From assembly GCF_003864975.1 (NCBI RefSeq), contig NZ_BHGL01000033.1, positions 1 through 64,000 on the forward strand: a DNA stretch of 64,000 nucleotides. Reading direction: 5' to 3'. The position numbers and the translations under genes were made by a program. Under the pieces are notes generated by a model. The model did no database searches, was not told where the DNA came from, and saw only the letters and a program-made list of their open reading frames with translations. Below, piece by piece: positions 25,126 to 35,830 of the stretch. Within the stretch, counting starts at the first letter, position 1. Every line of letters starts with the position of its first letter. This DNA is from Sulfuriferula thiophila (GTDB taxonomy: Bacteria > Pseudomonadota > Gammaproteobacteria > Burkholderiales > Sulfuriferulaceae).

Positions 25126-25176
25126 TCCGGGTTCCTAAATGTTTCAAAGTGAAACTGCCCGGCGCTGCCATTTAGG
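25126..25176 (+). promoter_or_regulatory. Pseudoknot in the rpmI leader, probable L20 autoregulatory site
   Basis: CCGGG (25127-25131) pairs with CCCGG (25158-25162), while CCTAAATG (25134-25141) pairs with CATTTAGG (25169-25176). The two helices interleave, forming a pseudoknot, and the second covers the AGGAG of rpmI. GTTTC/GAAAC (25141-25155) can form a small inner hairpin, sharing base 25141 with the second helix. In E. coli L20 represses this operon through such a fold. Confidence 0.65.
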
Positions 25177-25186
25177 AGTGAATGTA

Positions 25187-25384
25187 ATGCCAAAGATGAA
25201 AACTAAGTCGGGTGCGGCAAAACGCTTCAAAGCGTTAGCTAACGGCGGTATTAAGCGCGGTCAAGCGTTTAAGCGCCACATCCTTACCAAGAAAACCACC
25301 AAGAACAAGCGTCAATTGCGTGGCACGCTGATGGTTGATGCAACCAACATGCGTTCTGTGCGCGCCATGTTGCCCTACGCATAA
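25187..25384 (+). CDS. rpmI: 50S ribosomal protein L35
   Basis: 65 residues, very basic ([15 protein letters not shown] start, [12 protein letters not shown] middle). The start is ATG 25187, 11 bases after AGGAG; the in-frame extension upstream lies in the regulatory leader. L35 is a late-binding protein of the large subunit. It is 12 bases from rplT, as usual. Confidence 0.98.
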   Translation: MPKMKTKSGAAKRFKALANGGIKRGQAFKRHILTKKTTKNKRQLRGTLMVDATNMRSVRAMLPYA

Positions 25385-25396
25385 AGGAGAATTTAA

Positions 25397-25756
25397 ATGC
25401 CAAGAGTAAAACGTGGTGTCACCGCGCGTGCGCGTCATAAAAAGATCATTGTTCAAGCCAAAGGCTACCGTGGTCGTCGTAAGAACGTTTACCGTGTAGC
25501 TAAGCAAGCGGTAATGAAAGCGGGTCAGTATGCTTACCGCGATCGTCGTCAGCGGAAGCGTCAATTCCGTTCATTGTGGATTGCGCGTATCAATGCGGCT
25601 GCACGTCAGTGCGGTATGCGTTACAGCGTATTCATGAATGGTCTGAAAAAAGCTGAAATCGTGCTGGATCGTAAGGTGTTGGCTGATTTGGCTGTGTTTG
25701 ACAAACCTGCATTTGCATTATTGGCTGAACAGGCTAAAGCAAAACTGGCTAGTTAA
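25397..25756 (+). CDS. rplT: 50S ribosomal protein L20
   Basis: 119 residues. L20 is needed early in 50S assembly and acts as translational repressor of rpmI-rplT. Clear family sequence: [52 protein letters not shown] precedes the ATG. A strong terminator follows, so the pheST genes probably have at least partly separate transcription. Confidence 0.98.
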   Translation: MPRVKRGVTARARHKKIIVQAKGYRGRRKNVYRVAKQAVMKAGQYAYRDRRQRKRQFRSLWIARINAAARQCGMRYSVFMNGLKKAEIVLDRKVLADLAVFDKPAFALLAEQAKAKLAS

Positions 25757-25769
25757 ATCAGTGGCTAGC

Positions 25770-25798
25770 AAAAAAGGAGGCCGCTGGCCTCCTTTTTT
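25770..25798 (+). terminator. Terminator behind rplT
   Basis: AAAAAAGGAGGCC and GGCCTCCTTTTTT form a perfect 13-bp stem around GCT. Confidence 0.93.
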
Positions 25799-25906
25799 GT
25801 TTGCTCCGCGTGTTGGTGCTGACTTATCTTAAGCGAAATTTCCGGCCGGTGTTGCGGCGGTGAATTTTATTAAGCTAAATCAGTATTTTGTATCCAGAGT
25901 CGATAA

Positions 25907-26899
<993 letters not shown>

Positions 26900-26909
26900 T
26901 CGATCTATT

Positions 26910-29267
26910 ATGAAATTCTCTGAACTGTGGTTGCGTAGTTATGTGAATCCACCTATGGACAGCGCGGCGTTGTCGCATCTGTTGACAATGGCAGGGCTGG
27001 AAGTAGAGGAAATGGCGCCGGTGGCGGCTGATTTCAACGGTATTGTGGTCGGGCATGTGGTGTCGGTAGCCCCCCATCCGGATGCAGATCGCCTGCGGGT
27101 GTGTGTAGTGGATGCTGGTACGGGTGCTCATTTGCAGATTGTGTGCGGCGCTGCCAATGTGAGTGCAGGCGTACGTGTGCCATGTGCAATGGTCGGGGCA
27201 AAGCTGCCTGGGTTTGAGATTAAAAAAGCCAAGCTGCGTGGCGTGGAATCGTTGGGCATGTTGTGTTCTGCACGCGAGCTGGGTATGGCTGAGGAAGCTG
27301 ACGGGTTGCTGTTGCTGCCGGATGACGCGCCGATTGGGCAGGATATTCGCGACTATCTGCGGTTAAATGATCATGTGCTTACGCTAAAGCTCACGCCGAA
27401 TCGCAGTGATTGCCTCAGTGTCATGGGGATTGCACGTGAAGTTGCGGCTTTGACAGGCAGTGAGCTGATGGCGCCGGAAGTGGCGGTGGCGCCAGTTGTG
27501 ACGTCAGTTGTGCCGGATATCCGGGTTGCCGCTACTGAGGCGTGCCCGCGTTATTGCGGTCAGATAATCAGCGGCCTGAATCCGCAAGCAGTGACGCCTG
27601 ATTGGATGGCGGAGCGTTTGCTGAGAAGTGGCTTGCGCAGTCTGGGCGCGGTTGTGGATATTACCAACTACGTCATGCTGGAGACAGGGCAACCACTGCA
27701 TGCGTTTGATCTTGCTAAAGTGTCGGGTGCGATCGATGTGCGTATGGCGCAAGCTGGCGAATCGCTGGTTTTGCTCAATGAGCAAACGGTCAGGCTGGAT
27801 GACGATATGCTGGTGATTGCCGACCAGTCGGGTGTGTTGGCCCTGGCTGGCATTATGGGTGGCATTGCCAGCGGAGTGAGCGACGGTACAACTGAAATTT
27901 TGCTGGAGTCGGCTTTTTTCCATCCTGATTATATTGCTGGACGTGCGCGTCGCCTGGGGTTGTCTACCGATGCATCGCATCGTTTTGAGCGTGGTGTTGA
28001 CTTTGCGGCGACGCAAAACGCACTGGCGCGCGCCGCGCAATTGATCGTAGAGATTTGCGGTGGTAATGCGAGCGCGGTTACCGAGGTGCTGCATGAATTG
28101 CCGGTACGTGCGGCAATACGCCTGCGCCCGGCGCGTGTCAGCAAGGTATTGGGTATTCCTTTCAGTCATGCGGATGTGGGCCAGTGGTTGCAACGTCTGC
28201 AATTTGAATTTGCCGAGGATGGTGACGCCTATCGCGTTACGCCACCAAGTTACCGGTTTGATCTGACCATAGAGGTCGACTTGATTGAGGAGTTGGCGCG
28301 TCTCTTTGGCTATGACAATATTCCGCCGATTGCACCTGTTGCTAATTTAAATATGTTGCCGCAGTCGGAACAACAGCGTCCGATAGATCGCTTGCGCGAT
28401 ATCCTGGTGGTGCGCGATTATCAGGAAGTGATAACTTACAGTTTTGTAGATGCGGCATGGGAAGCAGCGCTTGCACCCGGAATTCAGCCGGTACTATTAA
28501 AAAATCCAATCGCCAGCCAAATGAGTGTGATGCGCTCGACGTTATGGGGTGGTTTGATTGATGTGTTAAAAACCAATCTGAACCGGCGGCAAACCCGGGT
28601 GCGTATCATGGAAGTGGGCAGTTGTTTTCTGTCTGCAGGGCATGGTTATGCTCAGCCGTTGCGCATAGCTGGTTTGGCATTTGGAGATGTGGCTCCTGAG
28701 CAGTGGGGAATGCCCGCCCGCGTGGTCGATTATTATGATGTAAAAGCGGATCTGGAAGCCTTGTGCTGGCCACAGGTATTAACTTTCAGGGCGGACGCAC
28801 ATGCTGCTATGCACCCGGGGCAGTGTGCTTCCGTGTCGCTGAATGGGGTTGATATCGGTTGGTTGGGGGCGTTGCACCCAGCCTTGGTGCAGCAATGGGA
28901 TTTGCCGTCGGCGCCTGTGATGTTTGAGTTGGCGCTGGATGCTTTGTTGCTCAGAGATTTGCCAAAGCATGGTGAGATTTCCCGTTTTCAGGGGGTGCGG
29001 CGTGATCTGGCCGTGATAGTGTCGCAAGAAGTCGCTGCACAAGCCTTACTAGATGCCATGCATTCTGCTAGAATAGCGGGCATAGCCGAGATCGCGTTGT
29101 TTGACGTGTATCGTGGCAAAGGTATTGATTCTGATAAAAAAAGTCTTGCTTTCCGAGTGCTGATGCAAGACAATCAAAAGACGTTTACAGATAGTGAAGT
29201 CGATGCGGTTATGGCGCAACTGACTGAGCTGCTACAACAAAAATTTAACGCGCAATTACGTTCCTGA
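26910..29267 (+). CDS. pheT: Phenylalanyl-tRNA synthetase beta subunit
   Basis: 785 residues. Domains in order: an EMAP-like tRNA-binding domain (about 40-150, [18 protein letters not shown]), B3/B4 editing domain (about 210-390, with [18 protein letters not shown] and [15 protein letters not shown]), B5, the inactive catalytic-like domain ([16 protein letters not shown]) and a C-terminal anticodon-binding FDX-ACB domain ([21 protein letters not shown]). Length is standard. It precedes ihfA by seven bases. Confidence 0.98.
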   Translation: MKFSELWLRSYVNPPMDSAALSHLLTMAGLEVEEMAPVAADFNGIVVGHVVSVAPHPDADRLRVCVVDAGTGAHLQIVCGAANVSAGVRVPCAMVGAKLPGFEIKKAKLRGVESLGMLCSARELGMAEEADGLLLLPDDAPIGQDIRDYLRLNDHVLTLKLTPNRSDCLSVMGIAREVAALTGSELMAPEVAVAPVVTSVVPDIRVAATEACPRYCGQIISGLNPQAVTPDWMAERLLRSGLRSLGAVVDITNYVMLETGQPLHAFDLAKVSGAIDVRMAQAGESLVLLNEQTVRLDDDMLVIADQSGVLALAGIMGGIASGVSDGTTEILLESAFFHPDYIAGRARRLGLSTDASHRFERGVDFAATQNALARAAQLIVEICGGNASAVTEVLHELPVRAAIRLRPARVSKVLGIPFSHADVGQWLQRLQFEFAEDGDAYRVTPPSYRFDLTIEVDLIEELARLFGYDNIPPIAPVANLNMLPQSEQQRPIDRLRDILVVRDYQEVITYSFVDAAWEAALAPGIQPVLLKNPIASQMSVMRSTLWGGLIDVLKTNLNRRQTRVRIMEVGSCFLSAGHGYAQPLRIAGLAFGDVAPEQWGMPARVVDYYDVKADLEALCWPQVLTFRADAHAAMHPGQCASVSLNGVDIGWLGALHPALVQQWDLPSAPVMFELALDALLLRDLPKHGEISRFQGVRRDLAVIVSQEVAAQALLDAMHSARIAGIAEIALFDVYRGKGIDSDKKSLAFRVLMQDNQKTFTDSEVDAVMAQLTELLQQKFNAQLRS

Positions 29268-29274
29268 GGTAGTA

Positions 29275-29580
29275 ATGACCCTGACTAAAGCAGAATTGGC
29301 TGACTTGTTATTTGAAGAAGTCGGCCTGAATAAACGAGAAGCTAAAGATATGGTAGAAGCGTTTTTCGACGAAATTCGTACCGCATTGGAAGCCGGGGAT
29401 ATAGTGAAGTTATCCGGTTTTGGCAATTTTCAATTGCGGGATAAGCCTCAGCGCCCCGGACGTAACCCTAAAACTGGCGAAGATATGCCAATTAGCGCAC
29501 GTCGTGTGGTGACCTTTCACCCAAGCAATAAACTGAAAACTCTGGTCGAAGTGACGTATGGCGGATCACCAGCCAACTAG
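29275..29580 (+). CDS. ihfA: Integration host factor alpha subunit
   Basis: 101 residues. IHF bends DNA sharply as an alpha-beta dimer and serves in recombination, replication and sigma-54 promoters. HU/IHF family sequence: [46 protein letters not shown] and the DNA-binding arm ending [18 protein letters not shown] precedes the ATG. It overlaps the MerR gene by 23 bases, so they are co-translated. Confidence 0.97.
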   Translation: MTLTKAELADLLFEEVGLNKREAKDMVEAFFDEIRTALEAGDIVKLSGFGNFQLRDKPQRPGRNPKTGEDMPISARRVVTFHPSNKLKTLVEVTYGGSPAN

Positions 29581-29932
29581 CGAGTTACCGCCGATACCGG
29601 CGAAACGTTACTTCACCATTGGTGAGGTCGGTGAGCTATGCGCGGTCAAACCGCATGTATTGCGTTACTGGGAACAGGAATTTACCCAGCTTAAGCCGGT
29701 AAAGCGCCGTGGTAATCGTCGCTATTATCAGCATCATGAAGTTTTGCTGATAAGACGGATTCGTGAACTGCTGTACGAACAGGGGTTCACTATCAGTGGT
29801 GCGCGTCATCGCCTCGAAGAAAGCAATGGTGTGTCCATTATTGTCGAGCAGGTAGAAGCGGCGCCAGCACCCGTTGACTATTCAGCGTTGCGTCAAGAGA
29901 TCACCGAAATCATTCAGGTGCTCAAAATATAG
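29558..29932 (+). CDS. MerR-family transcriptional regulator
   Basis: 124 residues. Residues 16-84 are a MerR-type winged helix-turn-helix ([45 protein letters not shown]), followed by a short coiled coil. There is no metal- or drug-binding C-terminal domain. A MerR-like gene commonly follows ihfA in beta- and gamma-proteobacteria; its targets are not known to me. No terminator is seen before tRNA-Pro. Confidence 0.9.
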   Translation: MADHQPTSELPPIPAKRYFTIGEVGELCAVKPHVLRYWEQEFTQLKPVKRRGNRRYYQHHEVLLIRRIRELLYEQGFTISGARHRLEESNGVSIIVEQVEAAPAPVDYSALRQEITEIIQVLKI

Positions 29933-29941
29933 TTTTGCTAC

Positions 29942-29970
29942 TTTAGCTGGTGCGCTGCTTCTGCTATAAT
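29942..29970 (+). promoter_or_regulatory. Promoter of tRNA-Pro
   Basis: Perfect TATAAT (29965-29970), a weak TTTAGC (29942-29947) 17 bases upstream and a GC-rich discriminator, the usual layout of stable RNA promoters. Confidence 0.65.
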
Positions 29971-29979
29971 TGCCCGCTT

Positions 29980-30057
<78 letters not shown>

Positions 30058-30116
30058 CCAAACTTTCTCTAGTTTGATTTAAAATAATTATCAACGGGAA
30101 CAATGATCGTCTTTAT

Positions 30117-30860
30117 ATGCGCATTTTATTGAGCAACGATGACGGATATTTTGCCCCCGGTCTGGCTGTCCTAGCCGAAACCTTATCCAGTATTGCTGAA
30201 ATTACTGTTGTTGCACCTGAGCGCGATCGAAGTGGGGCGAGTAATTCGCTAACACTGGATCGTCCTTTGATGTTGCGTCAGGCTGCTTCAGGATTTTACT
30301 ACGTCAATGGAACGCCGACGGATTGCGTGCATCTGGCCGTGACAGGAATGCTCGATCACCTGCCGGATATGGTGATTTCCGGTATTAATCATGGTGCCAA
30401 CATGGGCGATGATACGGTGTATTCGGGTACGGTGGCAGCGGCAACCGAGGGCTTTCTACTCGGCGTGCCATCTATCGCTGTGTCTTTGACCAGTTTTGCT
30501 GGTGGCAATTATCCAACCGCGGCACGTGTTGTTCTGGAGCTGGTTCAGCGCATGATGTCTAATGCAATAGCTGCCCCCGTGTTGCTTAACGTTAATGTGC
30601 CTGATGTGCCTTATGAGGCGTTGCAGGGTATGAGCGTGACGCGCTTGGGCCGGCGTCATAAAGCTGAACCGGTGGTTAAGTCGACCAATCCGCGTGGCCA
30701 AACCGTATACTGGGTAGGTGCTGCTGGTGCGGCACAGGATTCGGGCGAGGGTACGGATTTTCATGCCATCGCACAGCAACGGGTGTCGGTGACGCCATTG
30801 CAGATCGACTTAACGCATTATCAGCAACTGGATTTAGTGCAAGGATGGTTGGCGACATGA
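30117..30860 (+). CDS. surE: 5'/3'-nucleotidase SurE
   Basis: 247 residues; a metal-dependent nucleoside monophosphatase with survival functions in stationary phase. The N-terminus [15 protein letters not shown] carries the DD metal ligands; [54 protein letters not shown] are all characteristic. It is the first gene of the surE-pcm-nlpD-rpoS block, and its stop overlaps the likely pcm start by ATGA. Confidence 0.97.
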   Translation: MRILLSNDDGYFAPGLAVLAETLSSIAEITVVAPERDRSGASNSLTLDRPLMLRQAASGFYYVNGTPTDCVHLAVTGMLDHLPDMVISGINHGANMGDDTVYSGTVAAATEGFLLGVPSIAVSLTSFAGGNYPTAARVVLELVQRMMSNAIAAPVLLNVNVPDVPYEALQGMSVTRLGRRHKAEPVVKSTNPRGQTVYWVGAAGAAQDSGEGTDFHAIAQQRVSVTPLQIDLTHYQQLDLVQGWLAT

Positions 30861-31519
30861 GCCTGCAAAAGCATCGTGGTATAGGTATGACTTCGGAGCG
30901 TACACGTTCGCGCATGATAGAACGTTTGCGTGAGCAGGGTATCAAGGATACAAGTGTACTGGCGGCCATGTCGCTGGTTCCCCGCCATTTGTTTGTCAGT
31001 GAGGCTTTGGCAATCAGAGCTTATGAAGACACAGCGTTACCTATCGGCTTCGGTCAGACGATTTCTCATCCGTATAGTGTCGCCCGCATGGTTGAAGTGC
31101 TGCGTAACGGCAAGGATATGCAGCGGGTGCTGGAAGTGGGTGGCGGCTGCGGATATCAGGCCGTCGTATTGTCAAAACTGGCGCGCGAGGTTTATTCGAT
31201 AGAGCGGATAGCAACGCTGCTGGGCCAGGCGCGGCGCACAGTACGAGAGCTGCGTATCGCTAATATCAAACTGAAACATGGTGATGGTAATGTCGGTCTG
31301 GCCGATGTTGCTCCGTTCGACGGTATTATCCTTGCCGCAGCTACCCCGGAGCCACCGCCTGCATTATTGGCGCAACTTGCCGTGGGCGGACGCATGGTAC
31401 TGCCGCGCGGAATGGGCGATAGCCAGCAAATGGTGTTGATAGAGCGGCATGAAGATGCCTATCAGGAAACTGTATTGGAGATGGTGCACTTTGTGCCGTT
31501 ACTACCGGGGGTGGCTTAA
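30857..31519 (+). CDS. pcm: Protein-L-isoaspartate O-methyltransferase
   Basis: About 220 residues; uses S-adenosylmethionine to repair isoaspartyl residues in aged proteins. The start ATG 30857 overlaps the surE stop by ATGA and lies 11 bases after AAGGA. Family sequence: [36 protein letters not shown], the SAM-binding [18 protein letters not shown] and the C-terminal FVPLLPG. A later ATG at 30887 is possible. Coupled to nlpD at its 3' end. Confidence 0.95.
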   Translation: MSLQKHRGIGMTSERTRSRMIERLREQGIKDTSVLAAMSLVPRHLFVSEALAIRAYEDTALPIGFGQTISHPYSVARMVEVLRNGKDMQRVLEVGGGCGYQAVVLSKLAREVYSIERIATLLGQARRTVRELRIANIKLKHGDGNVGLADVAPFDGIILAAATPEPPPALLAQLAVGGRMVLPRGMGDSQQMVLIERHEDAYQETVLEMVHFVPLLPGVA

Positions 31520-32505
31520 TGATGCGTTGCTGTTGGGTACTGGGTGCATTGTTGGCTTTGGCAGGCTGCAGCACGACGCGTGTCGCACCTGTGGTCGATA
31601 TGACAAGTACCAAAACAGCGGTAGTGAAGCGCATTGCCCCTCCTGTTAGTGGCAAGGTGCGTGACTGGCGTCCGGCGAGCCATGATGTACAGAAAGGCGA
31701 GACCTTATATAGCATCGCGCTGGAGTATGGTCTGGATTACCGTGAATTGGCGGTCTGGAATAATCTGCTGGATGTGAATCGCATATTTGTCGGCCAGTCC
31801 CTGCGCTTGACGCCGCCAGAATCGCTTGCCAAGCCGGATGACAGCAAAGTCCAGGCTGTCGCACTCAAGTCGCCGGCAATCGCCACCAAGTCGCTAGTCG
31901 AGCCACTCAGTATTACCCAACCCCAGGCTATCAAGCTACCTTACTCAACATCTGCAGTAACCCGGTTGTCCATTCCTGAAGTGCAGGAACCTTTAAAATC
32001 CGTGGTGTCGAAACCGGTGACGACGATAGCTTCAGCACCTGTTGAACCGGTAGTGAAACCGGTGGCTGTTGCTGATAAACCAGCGCCTGCTGTACAGAAA
32101 GAGCCTGCGGCAAAAGAGTCTGATGATGTTGCTTTGGACTGGTCATGGCCGACCAACGGACGGGTTATTACTGAATTCAGTGAGGCAAAAGCCAGTAAAG
32201 GCATAGATATTAGCGGTAGTCGTGGCCAGCCGGTTATTGCGGCTGCGGCAGGAAAAGTGGTTTACAGTGGCGCAGGTTTGCGCGGATATGGAAAGTTAGT
32301 CATTATCAAACATAATGCGATGTATTTATCCGCTTATGCACATAATCAACAGGTGTTGGTGAAAGAAGGGCAAGCGATAAGTCGAGGGCAAAAAATCGCC
32401 GAGATGGGCGACAGTGACGCAGAGCAAGTGGAATTGCATTTCGAGATAAGGCAAATGGGTAAGCCAGTTGATCCTTTGAAATACCTACCAGAGGTTACAA
32501 AATGA
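31519..32505 (+). CDS. nlpD: NlpD-type lipoprotein, LysM plus LytM (M23-like) domain
   Basis: 328 residues. The lipobox LALAGC marks an outer-membrane lipoprotein. LysM covers about residues 54-100 ([28 protein letters not shown] is the peptidoglycan-binding part), then a Pro/Val-rich linker, then a LytM domain (about 210-325). The metal ligands are degenerate: KGIDISG lacks the His of the usual HxGxD, and only one His remains in ELHFEI. NlpD proteins of this kind do not cut peptidoglycan but activate AmiC-type amidases at division. rpoS starts inside its stop codon. Confidence 0.93.
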   Translation: MMRCCWVLGALLALAGCSTTRVAPVVDMTSTKTAVVKRIAPPVSGKVRDWRPASHDVQKGETLYSIALEYGLDYRELAVWNNLLDVNRIFVGQSLRLTPPESLAKPDDSKVQAVALKSPAIATKSLVEPLSITQPQAIKLPYSTSAVTRLSIPEVQEPLKSVVSKPVTTIASAPVEPVVKPVAVADKPAPAVQKEPAAKESDDVALDWSWPTNGRVITEFSEAKASKGIDISGSRGQPVIAAAAGKVVYSGAGLRGYGKLVIIKHNAMYLSAYAHNQQVLVKEGQAISRGQKIAEMGDSDAEQVELHFEIRQMGKPVDPLKYLPEVTK

Positions 32506-33434
32506 CTGATATGGATGGAAATGATGCAGATGAATTATCAACGTCATCTGATGAAATGCTTGTTGAACCGGATTTGATAGAATCGTTATTGCTGGATGAT
32601 ATGCATGCGGATGTCACGCAAATGTATCTGCATGACATCGGGCACAATGCATTGTTAAACGCCGAAGATGAACGTGCCCTCACCGAAAAAATCGTTCTCG
32701 GCGATTTTGAGGCGCGACAGAAAATGATCGTGTGCAATTTGCGGTTGGTAGTTAATATTGCCAAACGCTACAGTCATCGCGGCATGGCTTTGCTGGATCT
32801 GATTGAAGAAGGAAATCTGGGCCTGATGCATGCGCTGGAAAAATTTGATCCGGCGCGTGGATTTCGCTTCTCGACTTATGCGACATGGTGGATACGCCAA
32901 TCCATAGAGCGCTCCATCATGAATCAGTCGCGTACCATTCGTTTGCCAGTGCATATCGTCAAGGCGATAAATGTCGTGCTGCGGGCGCGTTACCATTTGG
33001 CTCAACATGGTGCTGCTGAGGTAAGTGAAGATGATATTGCCCATTTGGTGGACTTGCCTGTTGATGAAGTAAGGCAAATGTTGCGCCTGAATGACAGGCT
33101 GCTATCACTGGATGCGCCGCTGGATATTGATGCTGATCTGTCCATGGGCGATTCGCTGGTCGATGAGCATAGCGAGTTGCCGGAACAGATGATGGCGCAA
33201 GCGGAAACGCTCAGCTTCATCACCGAATGGCTGGGCCAGTTAAGTGATAAACAGCGTTGGGTAATCGAGCGGCGTTTCGGGCTCAATGATCAGGAAGTGC
33301 AGACGCTGGAACAGTTGGCGAACGATCTTGATATCAGCCGTGAACGCGTGCGCCAGATACAGAGTGAAGCATTGCAGTTGTTGCGTAAAACCCTGCGCCG
33401 TCTGGGTATGGATAGAGACGCTTTCCTGGAATGA
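32502..33434 (+). CDS. rpoS: RNA polymerase sigma factor RpoS
   Basis: 310 residues; sigma-38, the general stress and stationary-phase sigma factor. Regions in order: 1.2 ([16 protein letters not shown]), 2.1-2.4 ([49 protein letters not shown]), 3 and 4.2 ([23 protein letters not shown]). The gene order behind nlpD and the ATGA overlap match the known arrangement; in E. coli a main rpoS promoter lies inside nlpD. It overlaps the next gene by four bases. Confidence 0.96.
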   Translation: MTDMDGNDADELSTSSDEMLVEPDLIESLLLDDMHADVTQMYLHDIGHNALLNAEDERALTEKIVLGDFEARQKMIVCNLRLVVNIAKRYSHRGMALLDLIEEGNLGLMHALEKFDPARGFRFSTYATWWIRQSIERSIMNQSRTIRLPVHIVKAINVVLRARYHLAQHGAAEVSEDDIAHLVDLPVDEVRQMLRLNDRLLSLDAPLDIDADLSMGDSLVDEHSELPEQMMAQAETLSFITEWLGQLSDKQRWVIERRFGLNDQEVQTLEQLANDLDISRERVRQIQSEALQLLRKTLRRLGMDRDAFLE

Positions 33435-34090
33435 GCGCATTGAATTGGTCGGAAATCGACACCGTACTGCTGGATATGGATGGTACGTTGCTGGATTTGC
33501 ATTTTGATAATTATTTCTGGCGACAGCATCTGCCGCTCTGCTATGCGCGGCAACATGGCGTATCTGTCACCGAGGCTGTTGCCCACGTGACTGAGCTGTC
33601 AGGTCGCCATCAAGGTAGTCTGCAATGGTATTGTCTGGATTTCTGGCGACAGGCGCTGAATATGGATGTTGTCGCGCTTAAGCGCGAAGTGCAGCATCTG
33701 ATTGCAGTCCGGCATGAGGTGGAGGCATTCCTGATTGCATTGCGTCAATCAGGGAAAAAAATCATATTAGTGACTAATGCGCATCAGGATAGTTTGGCGC
33801 TGAAGATGCATTGCACAGCATTAACGCCATATTTTGATCTGATGATTACTTCGCACCAACTGGGCCTGGCCAAAGAGCAAGCCGGGTTTTGGGAACGGCT
33901 GCATACGTTACTGCCTTTCCAGCCTGAACGTACTGTATTGTTTGATGATAGTTTGCCAGTTTTGCGCAACGCGCAAACTTACGGCATTCGCCATTTGCGC
34001 AGCATTCATCAGCCGGATAGCCAGTCCCCGCCACAGGATGTGGCCGGTTTTATGGCGATAACCGGATTCGGTGAGGTGATGCCGGTTTAG
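33431..34090 (+). CDS. yrfG: HAD hydrolase, GMP/IMP nucleotidase YrfG type
   Basis: 219 residues. The HAD motif I is [14 protein letters not shown] (about residues 10-23), motif II ILVTNAH (about 110), motif III Lys in [10 protein letters not shown] and motif [12 protein letters not shown]. The long match to the YrfG family (FDNYFW, LNWYCLD-like LQWYCLDFW) points to a purine nucleotidase rather than another HAD phosphatase. Its ATG overlaps the rpoS stop codon. Confidence 0.85.
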   Translation: MSALNWSEIDTVLLDMDGTLLDLHFDNYFWRQHLPLCYARQHGVSVTEAVAHVTELSGRHQGSLQWYCLDFWRQALNMDVVALKREVQHLIAVRHEVEAFLIALRQSGKKIILVTNAHQDSLALKMHCTALTPYFDLMITSHQLGLAKEQAGFWERLHTLLPFQPERTVLFDDSLPVLRNAQTYGIRHLRSIHQPDSQSPPQDVAGFMAITGFGEVMPV

Positions 34091-34464
34091 TTTGTTAGCA
34101 TGATGCCGACGACGACACGGCGACCTTCAGCAACCAGAATGTTATATGTGCGGCAGGCAGCCTTGGTATCCATGACCTCCAGTCCTATGCCTGCATTAGC
34201 AAGTGCGGCAGTAATGCGAGGGTGGGGAAATTGCAGTCGGTTACCTGTACCTAGCAGCGCGATTTCCGGCTGCTGAGCAATAAATGATTCGAAATGCTGC
34301 GGCTGCAATGCAGCAAAATCACTGACCTGCCAGTCGTGCAGAATGGCATCGGGAGTGACTAGTAAACTGCGTTGCTCATAGCGTTCGCCATTGATGAGGA
34401 CGTAATCATCACCATATCCGGTGAATAAATTGAGTCCTTCGGGTTGGGTCAGATGAAATTTCAA
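34087..34464 (-). CDS. Mth938-like (Xcc1710/DUF498) domain protein, probable TTG start
   Basis: About 125 residues. The conserved family N-terminus KFHL...NLFTGYGDDYVLING begins right after a TTG at 34464 that lies six bases behind GGAG, so TTG is the likely start. An ATG at 34491 is an alternative. A promoter (TTGGTC, 17 bases, TATAAT) ends at 34505, which excludes the longer frame. The family is small and its biochemical role unclear. The gene overlaps yrfG by four bases tail to tail and is divergent from alaA. Confidence 0.8.
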   Translation of the reverse strand: MKFHLTQPEGLNLFTGYGDDYVLINGERYEQRSLLVTPDAILHDWQVSDFAALQPQHFESFIAQQPEIALLGTGNRLQFPHPRITAALANAGIGLEVMDTKAACRTYNILVAEGRRVVVGIMLTN

Positions 34465-34504
34465 AACAGTCTCCAATTGCGGCAAGCGCATACAGTCGAG
34501 TAAG

Positions 34505-34533
34505 ATTATACATTTTGGCACCTTGACGACCAA
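34505..34533 (-). promoter_or_regulatory. Promoter of the Mth938-like gene
   Basis: On the minus strand TTGGTC (34533-34528), 17 bases, TATAAT (34510-34505). Transcription would begin near 34498. Confidence 0.65.
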
Positions 34534-34591
34534 GCCTGTCTGTAAGGTTTGGGTTTTAGGATAAATATTCGTGATGACGGAAGAGGCGCTA

Positions 34592-35830
34592 ATGCTGCGA
34601 CCAGTAAAAAAATCGACCAAGCTGGATAACGTGTGTTATGACATTCGTGGTCCGGTGTTGGCGCGTGCCAAGCAGATGGAGGACGAAGGGCAGCGGATTA
34701 TCAAGCTGAATATTGGTAACCCTGCGCCATTTGGTTTTGAGGCGCCGGAAGAAATCGTGCAGGACGTGATTGTAAACCTGCCCAATGCCTCCGGCTACAC
34801 CGATTCCAAGGGCTTGTTTGCGGCACGCAAGGCAATTATGCATTACACCCAGAGCAAAGGTATTGCCGGGGTGCAAATCGACGATATCATCATTGGTAAT
34901 GGTGCTTCCGAACTGATAGTGCTGTCTATGCAGGCGTTGCTCAACAGCGGCGATGAAGTGCTGGTGCCGGCGCCGGATTACCCATTATGGACAGCCGCAG
35001 TCACTCTGGCGGGCGGTACGCCGCGGCATTATATCTGTGACGAGAGTGCTGACTGGATGCCGGATCTGGATGATATCCGCGCCAAAATTACGCCGAATAC
35101 GCGCGCGATCGTCATTATTAACCCGAATAATCCAACCGGTGCGTTATACACGCCGGAAATTCTGGAAGGGATACTGACCATTGCGCGGCAATATCAGTTG
35201 ATAGTCTATGCCGACGAGATTTATGACAAAGTGCTTTACGACGAGCATGAGCATGTCTCGATCGCCTCCATGGCAGAGGATGTGCTGTGTGTGACCTTGA
35301 ACGGCTTGTCGAAGAACTATCGCGCCTGTGGTTACCGTGCGGGCTGGATGGTGATTTCGGGTGACAAACGGCATGCGCTGGACTATATCGAAGGTCTGAA
35401 CATGTTGGCCTCGATGCGTTTATGTTCCAACGTGCCTGGCCAGTATGCGATTCAGACTGCGCTAGGTGGTTATCAGAGTATTGTTGATCTGGTAGCGCCG
35501 GAGGGTCGCCTGACCCGGCAGCGTAATCTGGCCTGGGAACTGCTGACGGCGATTCCGGGGGTGACTTGCGTCAAGCCACAGGCGGCATTGTACATGTTCC
35601 CGCGGCTGGATCCGAAAATGTATCCGATCGAAGATGATCAGAAATTCATACTGGGCCTGCTGGAAGAAGAGCGTGTGCTCATTGTGCAGGGCACCGGTTT
35701 TAACTGGCCGCTACCGGACCATTTCCGTGTAGTGATATTGCCGCATGAAGACGAGTTGCGCGAAGCGATAGGGCGGATTGCGCGCTATCTGGAACGGTAT
35801 CGTAAATTACATGGTAGTTATATAGATTAA
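34592..35830 (+). CDS. alaA: Alanine-synthesising aminotransferase, AlaA type
   Basis: About 412 residues; a PLP-dependent class I aminotransferase that makes alanine from pyruvate and glutamate. It matches AlaA closely: KLDNVCYDIRGPVL, LNIGNPAPFGFEAP, DYPLWTAAVTLAGG, VIINPNNPTGALY and the PLP lysine in NGLSKNYRACGYRAGWM. ATG 34592 is preferred (GAAGAGG upstream), though GTG 34571 and ATG 34574 are open. It abuts hom, and this order is common in betaproteobacteria, suggesting joint control of amino acid synthesis. Confidence 0.93.
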   Translation: MLRPVKKSTKLDNVCYDIRGPVLARAKQMEDEGQRIIKLNIGNPAPFGFEAPEEIVQDVIVNLPNASGYTDSKGLFAARKAIMHYTQSKGIAGVQIDDIIIGNGASELIVLSMQALLNSGDEVLVPAPDYPLWTAAVTLAGGTPRHYICDESADWMPDLDDIRAKITPNTRAIVIINPNNPTGALYTPEILEGILTIARQYQLIVYADEIYDKVLYDEHEHVSIASMAEDVLCVTLNGLSKNYRACGYRAGWMVISGDKRHALDYIEGLNMLASMRLCSNVPGQYAIQTALGGYQSIVDLVAPEGRLTRQRNLAWELLTAIPGVTCVKPQAALYMFPRLDPKMYPIEDDQKFILGLLEEERVLIVQGTGFNWPLPDHFRVVILPHEDELREAIGRIARYLERYRKLHGSYID

